Below are positions 45,170 through 55,929 of a stretch of 64,000 nt of DNA, in pieces. Location of the stretch: contig CM028129.1 of the NCBI GenBank assembly GCA_016271365.2, forward strand, positions 432,580,501 to 432,644,500. The letters are read 5' to 3'. The position numbers and the translations under genes are program-made. The notes under the pieces are model-generated. The model searched no databases. It was given only the letters and a program-made list of their open reading frames with translations, and was not told where the DNA came from. The stretch's first letter is position 1, and every line of letters begins with the position of its first letter. Origin of the DNA: Neoceratodus forsteri (Eukaryota; Chordata; Ceratodontiformes; Ceratodontidae).

Positions 45170-46740
45170 CGAAACAGAGAATGTCTCGGCAGAAAAGGAC
45201 CAGAAGGCCCATCTAGTCTGTCCTATTTTCCTTGCCTAACACTATACCATGGACTGTATTTGGTCACAGGTGTCCCTCCCTCCTCCCTCACCTCTATTTA
45301 TTATACCCATGTGCCTATCCCATACATGTTTGAAGCTCCCCACTGTCTTTTGCCCCTACCACCTTTTCTCGTAGGCTGTTTCAGGTGTCCACCATTGTTT
45401 CTGTGAAGAAGTATTTCCTCACATCCCTCTTAAATTTCCCTCACTCAAGCTTCATAGCATGCCTCCTTGTTCTAGTGCTGTTCCTCTTGTGAAAAAGACT
45501 CCCCTCCTGCACCTTGTTCATCCCTGTGAGGTACCTATAGGTCTCAATCATGTCCCATTCTGCTCTCCTGTCCTCTAGGGAGTACATGTTGAGTTCTCAT
45601 AGCCTCCCCTCATATGGTTTCTTGTGCAACACACACACCATTTTAGTAGCTCTCCTCAGGACTGCTTCCACCTCTCAATATTCTAGTGGACATGCAGCCT
45701 CCAGAACTGGACACAGTGCTCTAGGTGGAGTCTCACAAGTGAGCAATACAGAGGCAACACCACCTCCCTTTCTCCTGCTAGAGATCCCCCTCCCTATGCA
45801 CCCCAGTTTTGGGCTCGCCTTGCCTACTGCCCTGTTGCACTGCTTTGCCACCTTGAGGTCATCAGATATGATCACACCATGGTCCCTCTCTTGTGTGGTA
45901 ACTGTAAGCATCCCCTCCCCCCATTTTATACTTAACCCCCAGTGCACTTTTTGGCATTGAAACCCAGCTGCCACACCCTAGACTATTTCTCTAGTTTCCC
46001 CAGATCTCCTTGCATTCTCTTCATCTCCTCCTGGGTGTCCACCCTGCTGCAGATTTGTGTGTAATCTGCAAAGAGATACACCTTCCCCTCCAATCCCTAA
46101 GCAATGTCACTTATGAAGACATTGAAGAACACAGGGCCCAGTACCAATCCCTGTGGTACTTCACTGATCACTCTCCCGTCCTCAGAGTGACTGCCATTTA
46201 CCATCACTCTCTGCCTCTTGTCTTTCAACCAGTTGGCTACCCAGCTCACCACCTTCTCCTCCACCCCCAGGCTGCTACGTTTTTTTTTATCAGCCTCCTG
46301 TGTGATGCAGTGTCACAGGCTTTACTAAAGTCCATATAGGCCACATTCACTGCCCTCCCCTGATCCACCTCCCTCGTTACCCAGTCAAAGAAATCTATGA
46401 GATTTGTTTGGAATAACCCCCCCCCCCAATGAAGCCATGCTGCCAGTGGTCCTGTAGCCCATATATCTCCAGGTACTCCATCTGTCTCTCCTTCAGCAGG
46501 GACTTCACTAACTTCCCCACCACTGATGTGAGACTGACTGGTCTGTAATTGCTGGTCTTCTCCCTGCTGCCAGTCTTGTGCAGAGGGACCACATCGGCCC
46601 TCTTCCATTCCTCTGGAGCCACCCCCCTGGAATCACCCCATCTCCAATGAGGTGCTAAATAGTGTTGCCAGAAGGGTGGCCAGCATGGTGCTTTGTCTCT
46701 TTAGTACCTTTGGAAGTATCCTATCTGGCCCCACATATCA
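45170..46740 (-). mobile_element. CR1 LINE, 3' half (minus)
   Basis: The 3' UTR lies at the left (aaggcccatctagtctgtcc near 45207), followed leftward-to-rightward in reverse by the end of ORF2 and RT blocks. The longest minus frames give QERDHGVIISDDLKVAKQCN (45890 region), then AVNVAYMDFSKACDTASHRR and MAPEEWKRADVVPLHKTGSR at 46570-46622, with SNYRPVSLTSVVGKL. These are the CR1 RT motifs in the correct order. A deep-decay G/C run at 46419-46428 marks an indel. Confidence 0.82.
46246..46622 (-). pseudogene. CR1 RT fragment (minus)
   Basis: Two overlapping minus frames carry APEEWKRADVVPLHK, TSNYRPVSLTSVVGKLVKSL and, after a frameshift at the C-run near 46420, NLIDFFDWVTREVDQGRAV then NVAYMDFSKACDT (motif A with D to C-flanked change). 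The enzyme would be the CR1 target-priming reverse transcriptase. The YxDD region is degraded. Confidence 0.78.
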
Positions 46741-47257
46741 CCCAGAAGTCCTTGTGGATAATACTGGTGAATTGTCATAGAAGAGGTTAAGTTGGTTGTT
46801 TCTGTCACTGAAGTTTAAGACTTTAGAAGCATAAGATCTTATTAAACATAACACAGAGTTACAAAACATGTGTACATGCAATTTGGTTAATGCAGAACCT
46901 TTTAAAATATTTTTGGGTGGGGGGCAGAAAATAGCCAGCCCAGAGTTCCTATGGCTATCACCACCATGTCCAAGAGTCTTAAATTCTGTCAATGTCCCTG
47001 GAGACTCCGTATTCTAGAGAGCCATTAATTAGCCAAAGAAATGTTTTAAAATTTGACGTATTAATGAAATTGCATGTACAAACATTTTGAAAATTTGACC
47101 CACAGTGTAGTTCTCTGTAAGAAAATTAGTTTTGTAACAAATCATTTATTTGTTCTTTTTTGAACTTTTATTTTCTTGTATTTGAAGTAATTGAAATGCA
47201 GAAAAAAATGAAAGTAAGGAGAATATCAAAGGATCTACAGATTGCTTACAGTAAGAC
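46741..47257. other. no gene recognised
   Basis: AT-rich, unassigned. Confidence 0.4.
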
Positions 47258-47446
47258 AAGGCAAGGCAATCTTATTTATAAGGTACCCAGTCCCGGAGGC
47301 TCTGGATGCCGAACATAAATAAGAACACACAGCAATGAATTAAAGCACAATAAAACCACATAAAAAGCATAACAAGATTAAAATTCAGCATGATAAAAGT
47401 TTCCAAAAGTCAATCTTTAAAGGACTGGCCAATGCTAAAGATGGCG

Positions 47447-48994
47447 TCAACAGTCAAAGGCCAGGCTGAAGAGGTGGTCCTTTAGCCTCTCCTTAAATAC
47501 TTCAGTCGGGGGAGCCTCCAAGGCTGCAGGTGGGGGCGAGTTCCACAGGGTCAGCCCAGAGACACTAAAAGCACGATATCCCGAGGTCTTGAGCCAAACC
47601 CTGGGAATGTCCAGGAGGCCCCTCGAGGAGGAGCAGAGGGAGCAAGTAGAGGACACTGGTGTCAGGAGCTCAGGCAGGTAACCAGGACCCAGCCCATATA
47701 GGGCCTTAAAGGTGAGAAGACCCATCTTGAAAAGGACCCTCCACCTGACTGGCAGCCAGTGCAGAGCATGCTGAACTGAAGTCACATGACTTGACCATGA
47801 GAGGCCAGTCAGCAACCGGGTTGCAGCATTCTGCACTAGCTGCAGCCTGCAAAGGGTCCCTCCCATGACCACAAAGTACAGAGTGTTGCAGTAAGCCTAG
47901 AAGACACAAAGGCGTGCACTAGAGTCGGCAGGTCCTCGGGTGGAATGAGGGGCTTAATCCGGGCAACTGGTAAAAACCACTGCTAACTATAGCTGACACC
48001 TGATCATCAAAGGTCAATCTGCAATCAGGGATCACACCCAGATTTTGCACCCTTGGAGAGGCCACCAACAGAGCAGACCCCAGAACAAGTCTAGAGTTAG
48101 GCAACCCTTCACGCTCGCGACCAGGCTCGATCACCAGCACCTCAGTCTTAGCCGGGTTGAGTCTCAGCCAGCTTGAAGCCATCCAGTCATTGACTTTAGC
48201 CAGACAGCTGTTAAGCACATCAACTGCTCCTGATGTTCTGGGTGCAAAAGACAAATACAGTTGGGTATCATCTACATAGCAGTGAAACTCCACACTGTAC
48301 TGTCAAATGATCAAGCCCAGGGACAGCATGTACACTGCGAACAACATCGGCAACAGGATCAAGCCCTGAGGTACTCCGCACAACAGAGGCATTGGGGAGG
48401 AGGAGGAATTCCCCATCACCACCTGCTGCACTCTGTCTGAGAAATAGGACTCAAACCATTTGATGACCATACCGGCGAGTCCACACAATTCACAGAGCCG
48501 ATCAAGAAGCATGATGTGATCCACAGTGTCAAAAGCTGAGGAGAGAACGAGGAGCACAAGAATTGACCTCTCTCTCCTCTATCTCTAGCCCTGAGCAGAT
48601 CATTGTGCACTCTCACTAGAGCAGTTTCTGTGCTATGTCTGGCCTGAAAACCCAACTGGAAAGGCTCATAGATATCCAAGGACACCAGGCGATCCTCAAG
48701 CTGATGTGCCACCAGTTTCTCATCAACCTTGCTCAAAAATGGCAGGTTGGAGATCAGATGGAAATTTGCCAGGACGTCTGGGTCGAGGGAAGATTTCTTT
48801 AGGAGGGGCTTCACCAGTGCTTCTTTCAAAGCAACTGGGAAGACCCTCTCCGCCATTGAGCACCTGGCAGTCCTGGTGAACACCGGACCAACGACATCGA
48901 CACATGCCATTAAGAAACGCATCAGTGCCGGGTCCAGTTCACAAGAGGTGTGCTTCAGCTCCAAGATCACCTTGGTCACTTCAGACACCTCCAC
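47447..48994 (-). pseudogene. L2-type RT and C-terminal domain (minus)
   Basis: Motifs read from right to left in coordinates: LKHTSCELDPALMRFL, ANFHLISNLPFLSKVDEKLV, FQLGFQARHSTETALVRVHN, then after a frameshift SSAFDTVDHIMLL, CGVPQGLILLPMLFAVYM, then CYVDDTQLYLSFA (YVDD at 48267-48278), RLNPAKTEVLVI and the C-terminal QNAATRLLTGLSWSSHVTS, ALHWLPVRWRVLFK. Catalytic aspartates are present but three or more frameshifts and stops separate the pieces. Confidence 0.82.
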
Positions 48995-49714
48995 TGGCCT
49001 AAACTCCTCCCAGGCAGACTGAGTGCCTCTGAGACTCCCAATTCAATCATTGCGAGGCGAAAGCCTCCCTGGTGGAATCTCCAACTGGATGGCCAACACT
49101 CTGTCGGAGAAAAACAGCAAATTCTTCACATAAAGTGGTTGAAAAAGCTTTTTTCAGCTGAAGACAGACAGGGTGTAAAAGCCTGTCAATGGTCTGAAAC
49201 AGCTGTGATGGTCTGTTTGTCCCCGCAGCAATTTCTCTGGTCAGAAATTCCGCCTTCTTATGGGAAATTGCCCCCTGGTACTCAACATAGTGAGAACGCA
49301 GGGCCAGCCTGTCGGCATCCAGCTGGGTCTTCCACCAGCAGTGCTCCAACTTCTGACCCCCGATCTTCAGCACAAACCAGGGGGAATCTCAAGTGAGAGG
49401 ATCTGGGTCATATACGGACTAGTGCGATGGCATCTACAGCTTCAGCTACCACCCTATTATAGGCGGCCACTGCCTCTCCAGTGCCAATCGCACATGTTGC
49501 ATCAACCCTAGTTAGGTTAGCTAGCACCAATAGTCCCTCTGGGTCAACACCCCCTTAAGGCGCGATAGCTGACCATCTCCACAGGGGAGGAACTTTCTGG
49601 GGGGCCTCCAAAACTGAATTTCATGGTGCAGAGATCAGATCAAATGACCTGATCAGTCCTGAGGTTATCATTCTCAAGACCCAGCTGGAACACCAGGTTG
49701 AGTGAGTGATAGTG

Positions 49715-50588
49715 TTAATAGGTAGTAGAAGCAACCGCTTGTGACAGGCCCAGTGATTGCATCAAATGGAGGAGGTTGTAACCGAAACACAAGGATTCAT
49801 CATTGACCCAGACATTGAAGTCCCCCAGGATCAAACACATGGGTGACTCCAACACCTGGTCAATGATGAAGTCCACTACCCACTGCAGGAATTCCCCTCC
49901 CATCCCATGGGTGTGGTAAATGAGAACAAAACTGCAACCTGCACCTGCACCCCCATGCACAGCGATGCACTCAAAAGATCAGGTGCTACCAACTGGGTGC
50001 CCCAAGAAGCCCAGACTGGATCGTAAAATGATGGCCACTTCACCACTCTTATGATCCTTCCTCACAAACAGTGCACCATGGTATACCCAGGCAGGGACAG
50101 CGGCCTCAAAAACAGTGCCCGCATCATCACCCAGCCAGGTCGACAGAAGAAATCAAGTCAGCAAAAATGGTGGACTTGTTCCTTATCAACCTGGCATTGC
50201 AAAGCACCTCCCAAAGAGGATTAGAGGATGCAGCCAGTCCTCTAGCTACCTGCCCATTCAGTCTGGTGGGAACTCTGGGTACAGAGACCAAACACATCAG
50301 GCCTCTGCCTATGCTCCATTTACACCCAGGGTGTCTCCTGCACTGGACAACCCTAATGCTGCTCGCCACTCGCTCCTCAGCCACCCTCTGCACTCGATGA
50401 GCCAAACGCTTCCTAGTAATACCAACCTCTCTGCAGCACCTCGCTGTGGTACCAGAAACTGGGAGGGCAGGAAAGGGTGAAGGTTGTGAAGCCAAGAGGC
50501 AGTGTAGGTGATATAGGGAAGGCCACTGCACCAACACATCTCCTACCTGGCAAGACCAGTCCCAAGAGAGCACTAGATGATAATACAA
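49715..50588 (-). pseudogene. L2-type endonuclease remnant (minus)
   Basis: The frame at 50127-50588 ends NARLIRNKSTIFADLISSVD, the L2 opening block (NARSI.NK...L..LI). The frame at 49715-49960 has SFVLIYHTHGMGGEFLQWVV and LILGDFNVWVND, containing the GDFN metal-site motif. Between them the nuclease core is decayed. Confidence 0.75.
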
Positions 50589-50597
50589 GTAGAATAC

Positions 50598-51269
50598 TTA
50601 AAGGAAAACTACACCCTCATATCTTATAAATTTTAGTTTTTTTCTTGTCAACAGAAAACTCTTTTTCAGTAGCTGAGGGGGATTTAAATTTTTGCTTTAG
50701 TTTGTTTTCACTGTTTATGCTAGTCCCCTATAACTAGCCTGGGGGTTTCCATGTTATGGTTGTTGAAATCTAATTGTCCATGAGAGCTGCATTAGCATAT
50801 GAGAACATGATTTCACATCACTCATTTATACCACATATCTCTATGCTGAAAGTTTAATATCCTGAAAAAACCTTCTGGAAACACATGCTTTGAATTCAGT
50901 TTAAAGGGAAAATCCCTGTATTACAACTTAGACAGTTTGCAAAGCTAACTGAAGGTAAATGTTGTATTTCACACCTTGCTGCAGCTTGTTTCATTCAACT
51001 ATAATTATGCAGACAGGTATACTGTGGAATCTAAAGTATGCTGACACATCATGTTCTTATATTCTAATTGCAGCTCTCAGGGACAATGATATTTCAACAA
51101 CCAGAAAATGGAGACTCCCAGAATAGTTACAGGGACTAGGAGACAAGTACGGACAGTGAAACTAAACTAAAGCAATCACATATATCCCTAACAGCTGCAA
51201 GAAAAGAGTCGTCTGTTGACATGGCAACAAATAAAATTTGCTAGATATGAGGGTGTAGGTTTTCTTTAA
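50598..51269. mobile_element. TTAA-flanked palindromic element (T2/Kolobok-like MITE), 672 bp
   Basis: TTAA lies at both ends (50598-50601 and 51266-51269). The left end, TTAAAGGAAAACTACACCCT, and the reverse complement of the right end, TTAAAGAAAACCTACACCCT, match with few differences. The arms pair deep into the element: gttgttgaaatc, catgagagctgcatt and gagaacatgattt all have reverse partners. Arms are about 330 bp and nothing codes. The left terminus fits TTAAAGGRR, reported for Xenopus T2-type elements (Kolobok group). Confidence 0.85.
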
Positions 51270-51329
51270 CCTGACACCACTTTGGTACACATAAAGGGGT
51301 ATTCTAACAACTAAAAAATCTTGTCAGCC

Positions 51330-51915
51330 CATTGGTGCATGGTAGCACTGCTGCTTGCCACACTGACGACCCAGGTTTGGGAACAAGTCCATGGCATCAG
51401 AGGGCCATCTGGGGGAAGAGGATGGAGCATCCAGCAGACAGCTCACCTCGTGGTGGGAGGGAGAAGCACCCAGCAACGGGCTGTCTCTTGATGGGAGCTG
51501 GGAGCTAGTGAGCCTGGGACCTTAGCAGATGCAGGGATTGGAGGAGATGGTGAATGTCAGCACATCATGCACAGGCTCATGTGTGTTGTACTAGGTCATC
51601 ATTGCATGGCCGTTTCTCCAGGGACTGCTCCAAGGACAAAATCCCTGTGGCTATGTGGCATGAAGGCCAGCACCATCTATCTCTTGACTTCCAACCTCAG
51701 AGATGACTGGTGGGGCAATCAGTGATCTCAGTCTCTCCCCTTGCCCCCAAGGGTGAGCCCCACCATGGGGGGAAGCTACAGCCAAAACCCTGAGAAGGTA
51801 AGCTCTGGGGGGCAGTAGTCCAAAGAGGGTGGATGGGGGAATGGGGCAGATATGGGGTATATCTCCACCAGAACCACAGAAGCAAAAGCAGAGTTGAAAA
51901 AATAAATAAATAACA
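51330..51915 (+). mobile_element. tRNA-derived SINE with long body (plus)
   Basis: The head has an A-box-like TTGGTGCATGGTAGCACTGC near 51332 and a B-box-like GGTTTGGGAAC near 51375. A G-rich body of about 500 bp follows with ggtaag near 51797, and the tail is gaaaaaataaataaataa. In layout it resembles the 688 and 7277 SINEs, but the head is a different subfamily, closer to that at 4630. Confidence 0.6.
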
Positions 51916-52149
51916 ATCAAAACATGCTAAATTATACAGTATAAAATAAATGAGCCCAATTGAACCACATGGCAAGGGACCATCATAAAATAAGTGTACT
52001 GATAATATTGCTATCTTTTACATCCCTCATAAGTTCATCATTGAAGAAATAAAAAAAGCAAATCATCCTAATACACACAACGAATTATAGCATATATAAC
52101 CCATATGGGATATGATAGAGACCTTTAACCTTATGGCATAAATAAGGTA

Positions 52150-52395
52150 TGGAGGGAAGTATTTATCAGAAGAAAAGGTGCTCAAGAACAAGGGGACATG
52201 CTATGAAGCTAGAGGGGGTAGATTCAGGAGAGATGTGAGGAAGTACTTCTTCACAGAAAGAGTGGTGGATTCCAGGAACAGCCTTCCAGTGGAGGTGGTG
52301 GGGGCGAAAACAGTGGTGGGGCTCAAGAATGCATGGGATAAGCACATTAAATTAATGGGAAAAATAAAAGAAAGAAAAGATTACTCAATGTAAAA
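52150..52395 (+). pseudogene. CR1 ORF2 C-terminal end (plus)
   Basis: The frame ends RKYFFTERVVDSRNSLPVEV then a short helix and stop at 52391-52393. This is the conserved last segment of CR1 ORF2; its reverse-complement DNA is recognisable at 18080, 41880 and 45405. Only the last ~70 codons remain. Confidence 0.72.
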
Positions 52396-52504
52396 TTCTG
52401 ATGAGTACAGAAACAGTAAGGGCAGTACAAATTAAAAAAAAAAAACAGTTCTGATGTAAATACTTGTAAATAATTCAGAGCAAATTATATTTGCTGAATC
52501 TCAA

Positions 52505-52620
52505 GATCAACCTAATCAATCAATCTTTATTTAACCAGGTGAAACACCATTGAGTAAACTCATTTTCAAGGTGGGCCTGGGCAGAACTAATTTTGGATGA
52601 AGCATGATATCTACGCACCC
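52505..52620 (-). mobile_element. LINE 3' tail fragment (minus)
   Basis: In reverse the stretch reads ...tttcacctggttaaataaag followed by an (ATTG)n tail, the closing layout of an L2-like LINE. About 100 bp are present. Confidence 0.5.
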
Positions 52621-52648
52621 GTGATGACATAGCTCTGATACACAGGTT

Positions 52649-53113
52649 ATGGGAACCCTCATTCAAACTGAAGCATTAAAAACTGAAAACATTTCCCAAG
52701 GGTGTGATCATTTTCATCCAGAAACAATGACAAAAGATAAAGTAAGCATGAAGATAAAATTCTTTAATGTGGTTATTAAACATAATAAATCTGATCAATC
52801 ATTAAGAGAAACTGTATTTACCAGGAAACTGAATCTGCCCATTCCGGAAGAGGATTTCCTTCAGATTTTTAAATCAAACAAAGGATTTGATGACAATGTT
52901 TTCCATAGATGCTGTAGATATTTGAACATGATTCTTGGTAGGAACGTTGTCCTTGAAAATGAAAACATATGCCTAGGTCTCTTCCCCATGTCAGATATTA
53001 ACAATAGAGATAATGATTTGGCTAACCAAATGGACCATCATAGCCAAACCCCTCTCAAAACATATTTGAGGTGCCTAGCTGAATATAGAAACATAGACTT
53101 TGACAGCAGATAA
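52649..53113 (+). CDS. unrecognised open frame, 154 codons
   Basis: A frame of 154 codons in AT-rich DNA, with composition like a soluble protein (KIKFFNVVIKHNK, LPIPEEDFLQIFKSNKGFDD, CRYLNMILGRN). I recognise no family. It overlaps CR1 3' UTR sequence from about 53085, so its last ~10 codons at least are repeat-derived. It could be the remnant of a transposon ORF or a chance frame. No promoter, splice site or partner exon was evident. Confidence 0.25.
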   Translation: MGTLIQTEALKTENISQGCDHFHPETMTKDKVSMKIKFFNVVIKHNKSDQSLRETVFTRKLNLPIPEEDFLQIFKSNKGFDDNVFHRCCRYLNMILGRNVVLENENICLGLFPMSDINNRDNDLANQMDHHSQTPLKTYLRCLAEYRNIDFDSR

Positions 53114-53310
53114 GGACCGTATGGCCCACCTAGTCTGCGCATTCCCTACCTACAGGATAAGCTGCAGATCCTAGTTAACCAACAGCCTATTTCTTACTAC
53201 CCCCACAAGAATTGCCTTATGTCTGTCCCATGCATTCTCCCACAGTTTTAGACCCTACAACCTCCTCAGGAAGGCTGTTCCATGCATCCACTATGCATAT
53301 GACCTAGATG
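53085..53310 (-). mobile_element. CR1-like 3' end fragment (minus)
   Basis: It begins aaacatagactttgacagca and contains atggcccacctagtctgcgc. The counterparts are at 10445 and 45190. It holds the 3' UTR only. Confidence 0.7.
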
Positions 53311-53334
53311 CAGAAGATTCTGAAGTTGATTCAA

Positions 53335-53540
53335 AAGAACTTCTTTGGTAACCGGGTAAGGCCCAATAGGCACAAGTGCCTATTTTCATGGGTGACCCAG
53401 GAGCACTGGAGAGGCCACGTGACTTGCTCAGAGTCACACAGTAAGCAAGTGGAGGTTGTGAGGATCAAACCCAGGTCTGCTGGGTGTACCAAGCTCATTT
53501 ACAGCTCGTTACTCTAACCTCTGGGCTATACTGCCAGCCC
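53335..53540 (-). mobile_element. MIR/CORE-like SINE (minus)
   Basis: In reverse the head is tRNA-like: a TAGCCCAGAGGTTAGAG A-box, then a GGGTTTGATCCTC B-box. It is followed by the core block tgtgtgactctgagcaagtc, matching the conserved CORE-SINE/MIR motif. This superfamily is old and widespread in vertebrates. About 200 bp remain and the tail is not clear. Confidence 0.75.
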
Positions 53541-54059
53541 TGAAATGACTATAATATCTGTCTTCAGCATTAAAAAACAAGAAGTGAAACAAAACAACCA
53601 CTTAAGAGGCAAATCATTTCTCTCCTAAAAAATACTTAAACATCCACTTGGGAAGGAAAGGTATACTGGCAGCTAAAATGAATCATTCTTCAGATTCAGA
53701 TGAAAGCCAAGTAAATCTTTTAGTCAGGGATAGATGGCTGGTTAAGGCCATTATGACTGAGGCAGAGAAATACAGTAAGATCAACTGGAAGTCCATTTTT
53801 TTTATTATAACTCGGTTTGCGGAGATTGTACTGAACCTATTGTTCAAAACAAGGCTCCTTTAGGTGAGGAAAACAGTACCATTCAGGCACAAAAGTAACC
53901 TTCATTTGTCACAATTTACTTCTACTAGATTTTTCTACACTTGAGTAGGCACCCTAACCCTAACTTGATCCCAGTAATGCCATAGTAGGTCACTGAATAT
54001 GTAACGATAAATCCAATCAACATATATCCCCTTTTGTTGTTATATTTTTGTTATAGAAG
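53541..54059. other. no gene recognised
   Basis: A 71-codon frame (53648-53863) has no recognisable domain and is probably chance. Confidence 0.4.
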
Positions 54060-54910
54060 AAAAGGGTCTCAAAGGGGGAAGTACTGGTAGTGGGTGTCTT
54101 AACCTGCCAGACATTGATTAGGACATTCCAGCAACTGGAACAGGTGTCAGTGTGGCTCAGTTGGTAGCACATCCGCCTCTGGACCAGAAGGTCGTGGGTT
54201 CTCGTCCCACACCAGGATGGACTTGCACCTTAAAATCGCTGGCATCTGAGTGCAGTATTGGGGGGTGCTGTACTGCTGGGGTGTGCTGTCTTTCGGATGA
54301 GACGTTAAACCGAGGTCCCTTCTGCCCATCCTAGTGTTGTCCTGGTGGGTGTCCAGGTGGAAGTAAAAGAATCCAGGGTACTCTTCGTAAAGAGCAGGGA
54401 ACATTCCCGGTGTCCTGGCCAACATTCCCCTTCCCATAAAACTGGTTCATGCAATTATCCAGGCTGTGTGTGGGTGATGATGTGCGATATGGCCACCACC
54501 ACACATTCAGTCACTTCACTACCAGTCTAGCATTGCTTGTAAAGCGCTTTGGGATACTGTGTATGAAAAGCGCTATATAAATGCTGATTCTTCTTCTTCT
54601 TCTTCTTCAACTAGGAGCACCAGTAGTCAAGCCCTGCTGGTTACAAGTACATTGCAGGACTGCCTGCTGGTGCACCTGGTCAAGGAACCTAGAAGGCAAG
54701 CTGCCACTCTTGATGTAGTGCTCACCAACTTGGAAATGGTAGCTGCAGTGAGGGTTGGGAAACCACAATGGTCCACTGACCATAATATCATATAGTTCCA
54801 GCTGGCCCACGGCACGAGTATACCCTTGTCAAAGGCTGAAGTCCTGGATTTCAGGAGAGCAAACTTTAAAGAGCTGATAGAACCAAAACTAGCAGACAGG
54901 AAAATGTTAC
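54060..54910 (+). pseudogene. CR1 endonuclease fragment, split by a V-SINE
   Basis: Before the SINE the CR1 EN text EVLVVG, then after a frameshift NLPDID, corresponds to the GDFNLPDIDW motif. After the SINE comes LQDCLLVHLVKEPRRQAATL, DVVLTNLEMV, WSTDHNII and VLDFRRANFKELI, the remainder of the CR1 endonuclease with its SDH-like motif (here TDH). The two halves join across 54146-54608. Confidence 0.8.
54146..54608 (+). mobile_element. V-SINE nested in a CR1
   Basis: A tRNA-like head (gtggctcagttggtagcac, then a B-box gggttctcgtccca) leads into the central domain typical of vertebrate V-SINEs, containing ctttcggatgagacgttaaa then ccgaggtcc and later tcccggtgtcctggcca. The 3' part, taaagcgctttgggatactg then gcgctatataaatgct, looks like a LINE-derived tail and closes with (TTC)n. 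An imperfect caactgga/caactagga pair at 54132 and 54608 may be the TSD. Confidence 0.9.
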
Positions 54911-55017
54911 AAATTTTGAGAAGTAGTCTATTGTAACTATTTTTGCTGAAGGGTTTTTCTTTTTCCTGTTGCTCATTTTTTAGAAAGTCTTCTATGTGAT
55001 AGTATTATTGTGGACAC

Positions 55018-55805
55018 GTAGAATAGCACTCTGCCTGGTAGATGACATATGTAAGTCTGTTTCTCCCACTACATCATCAGCACTGTGACCTCACTGACAG
55101 TGACATCGCAGGTGATTGACCTAGTAGCTACTGTTTAGCTCTCCCTGAGCAGCTGTGATGTCACAGTCAATGAGGTCACAATGTCGATTAGGTTCCATGT
55201 GATAACGGTGATCGCGGAAAGGCGATCGCCTTTAGGAAGAGTATATATCACCAAAAATCAATTTCAGTGATGTACGCTCCCAGCGCACAGCAAAAGGGTG
55301 CCAGAGACTTGCTTTTTGGTTTTTTTATGTAGGGGGACCCCCCTCCACTAAAGGATTCTTAACTCTGGGGGGAGGATGTCGGGGGGCTCAAAAGAGGGGG
55401 AAGAAAATTCACGGAGCAGCCCAACAAAATGAACACACACCCAGAACCGAACCCAGCTCCCTTGCAACCCTAGCCAACCACCAGCCCACCACACAACATG
55501 GCCAGCTCGACAGCCCATCGCCGCACTACACCCCACAAACTCTCCTTCCCTTCCCTGCCACCCATTGCATGGTGGTCCTTCCCCCGCACATCGCAGGCTG
55601 ACTATAGTGACATCCTGTCACTGTGCATGAACCCCCCCAATATGGTCACCCTCTCTGCCTGGTAGCCCTGTGCACGGGTGCCATGAGTGAGTCACCCTTT
55701 TTAAAAGCACTCAGTCGCAGTCGCCATAGTCACAGGCTACCATTGATTATGTAGTGGGAGGAACACAGCTATGTATGTCAGTTGCCAGGCAGAGTGCTGT
55801 TCCAC
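55018..55805. mobile_element. non-autonomous DNA element with ~75-bp TIRs, ~790 bp
   Basis: The left end, gaatagcactctgcctggta, and the reverse of the right end, gaacagcactctgcctggca, match, as do ctcccactacatcatcag and ctcccactacataatcaa farther in. The middle holds no transposase, only short frames. TSD and class are not resolved. Confidence 0.72.
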
Positions 55806-55929
55806 AAATCACACCTACTAACATCTGATAAAAAATCTTTTATTAACTAAATGGAAAATAAAAAGTACCTTAGATATAAAAGTTAATAGATGACTTCTTT
55901 TTAAAACTAATATTAGTTTTAGGCACTAC

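Larger units (their letters stand above)
47258..50595 (-). mobile_element. L2-type LINE (minus)
   Basis: On the minus strand it starts near 50590 with endonuclease text and ends near 47258 with a 3' tail reading CCTTATAAATAAGATTGCC. Domains follow in order: endonuclease, RT, and C-terminal domain, in several shifted frames. The right end abuts the TTAA palindrome at 50598 with almost no gap. It differs from copies A-C: the YVDDTQLYLSF and HWLPVRWRV motifs place it in the L2 group proper. Confidence 0.82.

Noticed and set aside
52649..53113. 154-codon frame as a host gene exon
   Set aside because: No family recognised, no convincing splice sites, and its end runs into a CR1 3' UTR. Kept only as a low-confidence frame.
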